47,510 nucleotides of DNA from Candidatus Poribacteria bacterium. Its GTDB lineage: Bacteria > Poribacteria > WGA-4E > PCPOR2b. The notes below the pieces were generated by a model, which saw only the letters and a program-made list of their open reading frames with translations, made no database searches and was not told the DNA's origin. The stretch spans positions 1-47,510 of the forward strand of contig JAJDUM010000054.1 of assembly GCA_022826645.1 (NCBI GenBank), read 5' to 3'. The position numbers and the translations under genes are program-made. How positions within the stretch are numbered: position 1 is the first letter of the stretch; each line of letters begins with the position of its first letter. This document shows positions 42,002 through 47,510 of the stretch, piece by piece.

Positions 42002-42038
42002 GATTATTCTCCTTACGTTTCACGCATCACGTTTCACT

Positions 42039-42347
42039 TCAATAACGCATACCGGTGAGCACAACCAACGGTTCCTCACTCGTCACGGTGATAGAGTGAT
42101 AAGTATTCGCCGGCACATCCACACGATCCCCGGCTTGGATCTGTTCGCTCTCATCCCCTACCGACACATCGGCTCTGCCTGACAATACGCAGACCACCTC
42201 GTCCTGTGTATGGACATAATTCAGATACGCAGCACCAGGCGTTCCTTTCCACTGATACGCACCAAAACCTTCCGAATGTAACTGGTTTTTCAACGCATCA
42301 ATATCAGTAGTTTCGCCGGGTTTGAGCCAGCGAGAAGTCCATTGCAT
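42039..42347 (-). CDS. Small cupin-domain protein
   Basis: A 102-residue single-domain cupin. AYLNYVHTQDEVVCVLSGRA is motif 1 (His and Glu retained) and VPANTYHSITVTSEEPL is motif 2 (His retained). It resembles cupins used for small-molecule stabilisation. A GGAGG ribosome site is present. It is divergent from the aldose 1-epimerase gene and followed by the lipoprotein gene 38 bases downstream, separated by the short GTGAAACGTGATGCGTGAAA repeat. Confidence 0.8.
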   Translation of the reverse strand: MQWTSRWLKPGETTDIDALKNQLHSEGFGAYQWKGTPGAAYLNYVHTQDEVVCVLSGRADVSVGDESEQIQAGDRVDVPANTYHSITVTSEEPLVVLTGMRY

Positions 42348-42468
42348 TGTTATCCTCCATGTTCGCGTGATTCAAAAATTAGCACCTTGCCCTATATGAG
42401 TTCACCCATAAGTCTACCAAAAAGTTGCCTCAACATCAACGATATTCATGTAAGTGCACCGTTGCTTC

Positions 42469-42497
42469 TTGAGACGATCGCGGCGCTTTGGTATAAT
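42469..42497 (+). promoter_or_regulatory. Predicted promoter for aldose 1-epimerase
   Basis: TTGAGA (42469-42474), 17 bases, then a perfect TATAAT (42492-42497), 52 bases ahead of the chosen start codon. It also rules out the upstream part of the longer open frame as coding. Confidence 0.6.
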
Positions 42498-42548
42498 GAT
42501 AGACAGCATTTTGAAGTGACGAATCAAGCGAAAAGGACGGAAGGACAC

Positions 42549-43562
42549 ATGAACGAATCGCATTATATTGTCGATCGGACTGAGGTCGGTGGCATTGAGA
42601 CTTATATCTTGCGCGATAATACCACCAAAGCAGAGGCGCGAATCGCGACGAGCCTGGGAAATAACTGTTATAGCTTTGGGATCCCCGTGAATGGTGAATG
42701 GATAGACCTAATAGACCCACCACCCGATTTGGAAACGCTAAAAAACGAACCAACAAGGTACGGTAACCCAATTCTATTCCCGTTTCCGAACAGAATCCGC
42801 GAGGGGAAATTCACATTTGAGGGAAAGGAATATACATTCGACAAAGCACCGGGGACCCCCAACTCCATCCACGGGCTTTTGCTGAACCAACCCTATCAAG
42901 TTGAAAGTGTTGATACAGCGGACGGTGCTTCAATCGTTTGTTATCTAAATTCGCGGGAATTTCCAGAGATTATGCGCCAGTATCCACTACCGTTTGAGAT
43001 TCGGATCACCCATACCCTCAAAGCAACAACCCTCACGTTGGACATCCATATCAGGAACACCGGCGATAGCAACATGCCCATGGGATTTGGCATCCACCCC
43101 TATTTTCGTGTGCCGTTATCATCGAAATCTACAGCTGAACGATGCTTAATCACCGTGCCGGCTTCAAAGCGTTGGGAATTGGAAGATCTTCTGCCGACAG
43201 GTGAGATCTCCAATTTGGAAGAAGATGCGGACTTCCGATCCGGAAAACCGCTTGCGGGGAGACAGTTCGACGATGTCCTGACCGGCGTCATCTTGTCAGA
43301 CGACGTGAGCCGCTGCGTCATTGATGACCAAGACGCAGATGTCCGTATGACCTTAGAATCTGATGCACAGTTCCGGGAGTTGGTTGTCTATACCCCGCCG
43401 GGTCGTCCGTCAATCTGCTTTGAGCCGTACACCTGCCCGACGGATGCAATTAATCTCGAAGCGAGGGGCATTGATGCCGGCGTCATCGTCCTTGAACCGG
43501 GGGCAGCGTTTTCCGGTACAATCCGAGTCATTGCAGAATTTATAGGGCTTGGAGCTTGTTAG
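42549..43562 (+). CDS. Aldose 1-epimerase family protein
   Basis: A 337-residue galactose mutarotase-like enzyme, interconverting alpha and beta anomers of free hexoses. Catalytic positions: His in NSIHGLLL (near 111), His in GFGIHPYFRVP (near 181) and Glu in CFEPYTCPTDAIN (near 296). The start at 42549 is supported by GGAAGGA and by the promoter just upstream; the frame upstream to 42342 is not coding. Cytoplasmic, no signal. The spacer to the divergent cupin contains no other gene. It fits a lineage handling many free sugars. Confidence 0.86.
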   Translation: MNESHYIVDRTEVGGIETYILRDNTTKAEARIATSLGNNCYSFGIPVNGEWIDLIDPPPDLETLKNEPTRYGNPILFPFPNRIREGKFTFEGKEYTFDKAPGTPNSIHGLLLNQPYQVESVDTADGASIVCYLNSREFPEIMRQYPLPFEIRITHTLKATTLTLDIHIRNTGDSNMPMGFGIHPYFRVPLSSKSTAERCLITVPASKRWELEDLLPTGEISNLEEDADFRSGKPLAGRQFDDVLTGVILSDDVSRCVIDDQDADVRMTLESDAQFRELVVYTPPGRPSICFEPYTCPTDAINLEARGIDAGVIVLEPGAAFSGTIRVIAEFIGLGAC

Positions 43563-43584
43563 GTAGGTTAAGAAATCGTGCAAA

Positions 43585-43617
43585 GAAACCGAGTTTTGCC
43601 GAAAAAAACTCGGTTTC
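43585..43617 (+). terminator. Dispersed hairpin GAAACCGAGT...ACTCGGTTTC, copy 4 (variant loop)
   Basis: Arms GAAACCGAGTTTT and AAAACTCGGTTTC around a GCCGAAA loop, 22 bases after the epimerase stop, preceded by GTTAAGAAATCGTG as in copy 3. Arm changes are none, loop changes several, which suggests selection on the stem. Confidence 0.6.
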
Positions 43618-44289
43618 AGGACAAATCCAAGTGGACATACACGATTCAACGGTATATTACCCCTATATTCAGTAAACCGTGTCAGGTCAATGGTAGGTTT
43701 CCGTTCCGCCCGTTCCGGCTGCTTGCTCTCGGCTTGTCGGAGTCCCGATACAATCGGGGATGTAATCGGGGAGAGTTTTCAACCTGCATCCCGTCTGTTC
43801 CCCCGGTCTCGATTTATCGGACGATTTAGCGGGGATTTAGCGGCTGCCTGGTTTCAAAGTTCGATAGGTTGGAAGACCCAACCGCTACCTCCCAATGTGG
43901 CTCGCTGTGGATTGACAAATCCACAGCACTTGGGATAATTTTCTCGCTTCTTAAAACAGGGTCTAAGAATTTTCTCGCTGTTTTGATAAAGGGCTGTTAA
44001 TGTATTAGACTGATATGTCAGTTTGAATCAGCCTTGATGCGGCCTCCGACCTGTCATTTGCACAGAATTAGGCACTTGGGTATATATGCCGCATCAGTGT
44101 TAATTGGACATCGCTCCAGCCCTTGGGCAGTCGAGATTTGTAGTCGTCCGATTGCGTTGGATTGTGGACGCACCTTCTCTCGGTTCGGTTGTTTTCGTCG
44201 ATTGACTTTGGACTATGAACGCTCTGCTGAAAAGTTGTTATTTGGTTGCATTTAACCCCCTAAATCCCCCTTATCAGGGTAGGGCCATT
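43618..44289. other. Non-coding, repeat-rich spacer
   Basis: This 670-bp stretch holds open frames of 70-90 codons in several frames but none with a ribosome site or family pattern. It contains CCCGATACAATCGGGG, GATTTATCGGACGATTTA and a hairpin GCTGTGGATTGACAAATCCACAGC-type unit (as arms around 43908-43929) like that of the family-3 elements, and the common CCTAAATCCCCCTTATCAGG tract near 44261. Confidence 0.5.
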
Positions 44290-44460
44290 TATAGTAGATT
44301 TTAGAATTAATGAAACACTCCAAACCGGTGCAGTTCGGAAAACGAAACTACCGTTCTACCGTTTGGTAGGCGCTGTTTCCAACTGCGCCGATGCGGTACG
44401 GTGAGAAACCGAAACTACCGGGAGGCGAAAGTGTCCATTTATTTTTAGAATCCACCATAG
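44290..44460. mobile_element. MITE, family 1, copy D (171 bp)
   Basis: Ends TATAGTAGATTTTAGAATTA (44290-44309) and ATTTTTAGAATCCACCATAG (44441-44460), with the core GTTTGGTAGGCGCTGTTTCC/CAACTGCGCC shared by copies A and B. Same orientation as copy A. Confidence 0.75.
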
Positions 44461-44465
44461 TTTTT

Positions 44466-44491
44466 CTGTAGGAGGGATTTCCCAATCCCGA
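44466..44491. repeat. CTGTAGGAGNGATNTCC repeat, second copy
   Basis: CTGTAGGAGGGATTTCCCAA then TCCCGAC parallels the unit at 13895-13921 (CTGTAGGAGCGATCTCCGAA, TCGCGAC), with changes spread across both halves that keep the stem. It is followed by an 8-bp hairpin AGTCGCTCTTAAAGCGACG-like unit (44494-44512). It lies in the 185-bp upstream region of the activator gene. Confidence 0.4.
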
Positions 44492-44645
44492 CACGTCGCT
44501 TTAAGAGCGACTTCCCGACTCCGACTTTTCAAACAAAATGCGTAATAAGCCTAAAACTGAACAGCCCTATATCAGGAGAACTTTAAGAGGAAATGCGTAA
44601 GTCCCAATAGAATTGATTCTTAAAAATAGAAAGTAGGATTACTCT

Positions 44646-45563
44646 ATGCTCTTTGGCAACAGTGATGCGATGCGCGATATTCATACAATAATCCACCAAC
44701 TCTGCAACAACGACACCACCTCCGTCTTAATTACCGGGGAAACCGGCGTTGGCAAGGAAGTGGTTGCACGAGCTATTCATGACGGAAGCCGACGGGTATC
44801 AGAACCATTTGTGCCTGTCAATTGTGGTGCGATTCCCTCTACCCTGTGGGAATCCGCCTTTTTCGGTCATGTCCGTGGCGCGTTCACTGGAGCGACGGAG
44901 TATCATAAAGGGCACCTTGAAAGTGCCGACGGCGGGACACTGTTTCTCGACGAAATTGGTGATATGCCAATCGAACACCAAGTCAAACTCCTTCGCGTGC
45001 TGGACGATGGTGTCGTCATGCCGGTCAGCGCGACGCAGAGCAAGAAGGTGGATGTCCGGGTGATATCAGCCACCAATGCAGGGCTCTCAGCGAGGACGGA
45101 TGCAAAATTGTTTCGCTCAGATCTCTACCATCGTTTAACGGGTATGATAATTTGGATTCCGCCGCTGCGGGATCGAAGGGAGGATATTCTCCCCATTGCT
45201 CAATACTACCTAAATGCGTTTGCGGCTGAAACGATGGCGGCTTTGGAGGGATACGCCTTTCGGGGGAATGTGCGTGAACTGATGAATATCATCGAAAATG
45301 CCCTGATTGTAAGCGAAGGCGCGGCGATTCAACCCAAACATCTGCGTTTTCGGTCTCCGGACGCTGATGTGCCTACTCCTCCAGTAACAGGGATTGATGA
45401 AGCAAACCCGCTGCCGCCCGTGGTTGAGACGATGCTTGCCGAGCAAGCACAGATTCGACGTGCCTTAGCCGAGAATCGGGGCAACATTACCAAGACCGCC
45501 CGGCAACTTGGATTGACCCGACGTTCTTTATACCGCCGGTTGGAAAAATATGGTTTTCGATGA
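44646..45563 (+). CDS. Sigma-54-dependent transcription activator, receiverless (PspF-like)
   Basis: A 305-residue enhancer-binding protein: an AAA+ sigma-54 interaction domain (1-225) and a Fis-type helix-turn-helix (265-305). Walker A is GETGVGKE (31-38), the sigma-54 contact loop GAFTGA is complete (78-83), Walker B is GGTLFLDEIGD (96-106), and the HTH is GNITKTARQLGLTRRSLYRR. There is no receiver, PAS or GAF domain, as in PspF, so activity must be set by a partner or constitutively. The segment before RGNVREL lacks about a dozen residues of the usual domain (YAFRGNVREL in place of Y-x-WPGNVREL), so ATPase performance is uncertain. Start ATG at 44646 is the first in frame and has AGGAT nearby. 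It directly precedes its likely target sites (45609-45697) and a sigma-54 promoter. Confidence 0.9.
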   Translation: MLFGNSDAMRDIHTIIHQLCNNDTTSVLITGETGVGKEVVARAIHDGSRRVSEPFVPVNCGAIPSTLWESAFFGHVRGAFTGATEYHKGHLESADGGTLFLDEIGDMPIEHQVKLLRVLDDGVVMPVSATQSKKVDVRVISATNAGLSARTDAKLFRSDLYHRLTGMIIWIPPLRDRREDILPIAQYYLNAFAAETMAALEGYAFRGNVRELMNIIENALIVSEGAAIQPKHLRFRSPDADVPTPPVTGIDEANPLPPVVETMLAEQAQIRRALAENRGNITKTARQLGLTRRSLYRRLEKYGFR

Positions 45564-45608
45564 CAAAAATGGTATAATTTTCATTATGCCCTTGACTAAC
45601 AGCAAAAT

Positions 45609-45697
45609 CGTGCGATTTTCCGCACACCCATCATCTTCAGTCTATATCAGGATTATTCACGATATTATGCACAATCTTGTGTGCGATTTTCCGCACA
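45609..45697. promoter_or_regulatory. Paired palindromes, likely upstream activator sites
   Basis: Two 18-base palindromes share TGTGCGATTTTCCGCACA: 45609-45626 (first base C) and 45680-45697 (perfect). Their centres are 71 bp apart, about seven helical turns, so they face the same side of the DNA. A further half-site pair GCACAATCTTGTGTGC overlaps the left edge of the second (45669-45684). They lie 80-170 bp upstream of the sigma-54 promoter and directly behind the activator gene, the expected layout of enhancer sites for a Fis-type HTH (established for the class; assignment to this protein is inference). Confidence 0.7.
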
Positions 45698-45775
45698 TTT
45701 TGAATAGTAAGAACAAATCGCGAACTTCCTCTCAAACCCGTGCCACAACTGAAGAGTTGGCATAATTTAGGATGT

Positions 45776-45790
45776 TGGCACGGAACTTGC
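45776..45790 (+). promoter_or_regulatory. Sigma-54 (-24/-12) promoter
   Basis: TTGGCACGGAACTTGCC, with GG at 45777-45778 and GC at 45789-45790, exactly ten bases between them. This agrees with the consensus YTGGCACGRNNNTTGCW in all but the last base. Transcription would start near 45802 and read into the small exported-protein gene 76 bases on. Confidence 0.8.
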
Positions 45791-45877
45791 CCTAAAAGGG
45801 TGAAGCCAAGTTAGCAACACTGTGGACACTTGGTAGCGAATCATACATTCACTCGTTTTGACACAAGGAGGTTCATT

Positions 45878-46238
45878 ATGAAACGGACAAAGCAACATTC
45901 GAAGGTTATGCGTCTGAGAATAGTAGTTTTTGCGGCAGTTGGAGCATTGGTTATTACTGCTGGTGTTTTTGCTGGTGGGGACCATCAACCTCATGAGATT
46001 AATAGTCATGTCCACACAAACGATACCGATAACGCAGGCGTCGAGTGGATTGTGAAAGTTGGTAGATTGGAGTGGAATTCTACCTCCACTTACTGCTGGC
46101 ACAAAGTCTATGCTAAATGCAGGAGGCACATTTGAAATCGATGCGTACACGCGAGTCGATTTGGTCAAGAATGGCACCAATATTACAGGCAATGCCGGCA
46201 AGCGCAGCATAAAGTCTGTATGGTTTGATATAGATTAA
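45878..46238 (+). pseudogene. Small exported protein gene, apparently frameshifted
   Basis: The first frame (45878-46135) starts with a strong AAGGAGG ribosome site and a signal peptide (RLRIVVFAAVGALVITAGVFA), then GGDHQPHEINSHVHTNDTDN. It ends in an odd Cys/His/Arg-rich tail. A second frame, overlapping from about 46060, continues with WSGILPPLTAGTKSMLNAGG, then TFEIDAYTRVDLVKNGTNIT and ends SIKSVWFDID at TAA 46238, a sequence that looks more like a small beta-sandwich. The most likely history is a single-base shift near 46050-46090 that splits one gene of about 120 codons, or a sequencing error. The protein is unrecognised. It would be exported and is the immediate target of the sigma-54 promoter. 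Confidence 0.55.
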
Positions 46239-46251
46239 AGGAGGTACCACC

Positions 46252-47265
46252 ATGCGGATATTGTTTCTCGTGACTTGTCTCTGGCTCGTCACGATCCCCC
46301 TTCATGCAAAAATTGTGTTTTATGCCAAGCGAGATGGAAATAGTGAAATCTACACGATGAACTCGGATGGAAGTCATCAAATACGACTTACATTCAACGA
46401 GGGAATGGATATTTGGCCTACTTGGTCCCCAAACGGACAACAGATTGCATTCCATAGCTACCGACATGGCGAAACCAACCCCGATATTTATGTGATGGAT
46501 GCCGATGGGAGCAATTTACGGAATCTGACCCGTCATCCTGCTTATGATGGGCACCCACACTGGCACCCCGACGGGAAACGGATTGCGTTTATGCGTGGCG
46601 AAGATATTGGTCGTCTTTATACGATAGACCTCCATGGCAATGACCTCCAGTTGGTAACAGAAGCGGACTTTATCAATTCCCCTAAGTGGTCTCCTGACGG
46701 GAAACGGATTGCTTTTGAAGCGACCTTCGAGAATGAGAACGGGATCGAGGGCGGAATTTATGTGGCTAATGCCAATGGCACGAACCGATGGCTAGTGTCA
46801 AAACCGGTCAATCGGTCATTCTTTCGTATGGGCGGGTGGTCGCTGGATGGAGAAAAGATTCTCTATACAGTAATCACAAAACCGCTTGCCGATGGGGTCG
46901 CTCATCAATATTCTATGTTCATTGCTACACTTCATCGGTCAAAACATGAAGTAATTGATTTTGAACCGGTGACACTACCCCCCGGTGCGCTATTGGTTGC
47001 ACAAGGAACCGGGTGGGGCGCGGACGGAAAATCTATCCTGATAGGAGGGGCAATTGGGGTTTTTAATATTTACCGTTTTCGATTAGATGACCGTCAATTG
47101 ATACAGTTGACTGATAACCCCGCTAAAGATTTTGCAGCACACGAATGGAATCCGCGCCTGTCGATTTCGCCACAGGGCCTGGTTCCAACGCGTTGGGGGG
47201 AGATCAAGTCTAACTCATACAACCACCGAGGGATTGGAGTCTATCCAATCCCTTCAATTCCTTAA
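46252..47265 (+). CDS. Exported TolB-like beta-propeller protein
   Basis: A 337-residue protein with a signal peptide (MRILFLVTCLWLVTIPLHA) and a TolB/WD40-like propeller built from PD40 repeats: NSEIYTMNSDGSHQIRLT and WSPNGQQIAF, NPDIYVMDADGSNLRNLT and WHPDGKRIAF, RLYTIDLHGNDLQLVT and WSPDGKRIAF, with more degenerate units after. TolB-like propellers bind other proteins in the periplasm. There is no N-terminal TolB domain, so it is not TolB itself. A GGAGG ribosome site lies 14 bases after the previous stop, so it is likely co-transcribed from the sigma-54 promoter. The next gene is a close paralogue. Confidence 0.83.
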   Translation: MRILFLVTCLWLVTIPLHAKIVFYAKRDGNSEIYTMNSDGSHQIRLTFNEGMDIWPTWSPNGQQIAFHSYRHGETNPDIYVMDADGSNLRNLTRHPAYDGHPHWHPDGKRIAFMRGEDIGRLYTIDLHGNDLQLVTEADFINSPKWSPDGKRIAFEATFENENGIEGGIYVANANGTNRWLVSKPVNRSFFRMGGWSLDGEKILYTVITKPLADGVAHQYSMFIATLHRSKHEVIDFEPVTLPPGALLVAQGTGWGADGKSILIGGAIGVFNIYRFRLDDRQLIQLTDNPAKDFAAHEWNPRLSISPQGLVPTRWGEIKSNSYNHRGIGVYPIPSIP

Positions 47266-47288
47266 CGCATAAAAAAATGGTAATAGCC

Positions 47289-47510
47289 ATGCGTATATCA
47301 ATTCTCGCAGCTTGCCTTTTGCTGGTCACGAGTACCCTTCAAAGCAAAATTGTGTTTCGTTCTTCTCGGGATGGAAACAGTGAAATCTACATGATGAGTT
47401 CCTTCGGAAACGGTCAAATGCGCCTGACAGATTATGATGGAGATGATGTAGCCCCCTCCTGGTCCCCCAACGGTCAGCAGATTGTATTTGGTAAAGTTTT
47501 GTTCAATAGA
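47289..47510 (+). CDS. Exported TolB-like propeller protein, tandem paralogue (partial)
   Basis: The first 74 codons of a second propeller gene, cut by the window edge. MRISILAACLLLVTSTLQS is a signal peptide; KIVFRSSRDGNSEIYMMSSF and LTDYDGDDVAPSWSPNGQQI repeat the first unit of the upstream gene (KIVFYAKRDGNSEIYTMNSD). The spacing of only 23 bases and the shared signal indicate recent tandem duplication within one operon. Confidence 0.8.
   Translation, partial: MRISILAACLLLVTSTLQSKIVFRSSRDGNSEIYMMSSFGNGQMRLTDYDGDDVAPSWSPNGQQIVFGKVLFNR

Noticed and set aside
42342..42548. N-terminal extension of aldose 1-epimerase
   Set aside because: A TTGAGA-17-TATAAT promoter lies inside it and the family start with a ribosome site is at 42549.
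43578..44255. Several 70-90 codon open frames in the spacer after aldose 1-epimerase
   Set aside because: They overlap repeat palindromes, change frame repeatedly, lack ribosome sites and match no family.
45573..45578. Perfect TATAAT just after the sigma-54 activator gene
   Set aside because: No suitable -35 hexamer at 16-18 bases upstream and no start codon with a ribosome site soon after.

Overview
The window looks like a chromosomal segment of an uncultured, moderate-GC bacterium. The repertoire is three phytanoyl-CoA dioxygenase (PhyH) proteins, three sugar-phosphate isomerase/epimerase TIM barrels, several cupins, SDR and enolase-superfamily enzymes, a TPR-DUF3857-transglutaminase lipoprotein, TolB-like propellers and a futalosine-pathway menaquinone gene (mqnC). 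This mix, plus spacers crowded with small palindromic repeats, resembles Candidatus Poribacteria or a related lineage. That assignment is inference; there is no rRNA or ribosomal protein gene here. No tRNA, rRNA or CRISPR array was seen.

Layout. 1-8.6 kb: AlkB-like oxygenase, MFS exporter, then catabolic-type genes (isomerase, PhyH, deacetylase, SDR, PhyH) separated by at least three families of MITE-like elements, and an orphan HicB-like gene. 8.6-13.9 kb: a cupin / TIM barrel / SelA-like PLP enzyme operon, then a class A beta-lactamase-like protein, a RidA-like protein and a metallophosphoesterase. 13.9-17.4 kb: an epimerase gene split by about 1.75 kb of foreign DNA carrying a thermonuclease 3' end, a GH24 lysozyme and a secreted protein, followed by an intact epimerase-like gene. 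17.5-26.4 kb: class III aminotransferase, SDR, bicupin, and a five-gene operon (TIM barrel, cyclase, GH32-like, enolase superfamily, phosphoesterase). 26.4-27.3 kb: a REP-associated tyrosine transposase between REP hairpins, fused to a restriction-helicase remnant. 27.3-33.8 kb: PhyH plus a pseudo-carboxypeptidase/GH105 fusion, an alpha-2-macroglobulin pseudogene, a VIT-domain membrane protein and a truncated membrane protein. 34-38 kb: FAD disulfide oxidoreductase, mqnC and an Ldh-type dehydrogenase whose stop codon lies inside a MITE. 38-43.6 kb: DUF169 protein, cupins, the large lipoprotein and aldose 1-epimerase. 44.6-47.5 kb: a PspF-like sigma-54 activator, paired palindromes, a near-consensus sigma-54 promoter, a small exported protein (frameshifted) and two tandem TolB-like genes, the last cut by the window edge.

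How it works together. Most enzymes suit uptake-independent breakdown or modification of sugars, sugar acids and polysaccharide fragments by non-heme iron and metal-dependent enzymes, in short operons with no dedicated regulators or transporters nearby. The sigma-54 module at the right end is the one clear regulatory circuit: activator, tandem upstream sites and a -24/-12 promoter lie in order within 1.3 kb. The spacers are shaped by non-autonomous repeats; one nested stack, one MITE that ends a gene, and a REP/RAYT locus show active remodelling.
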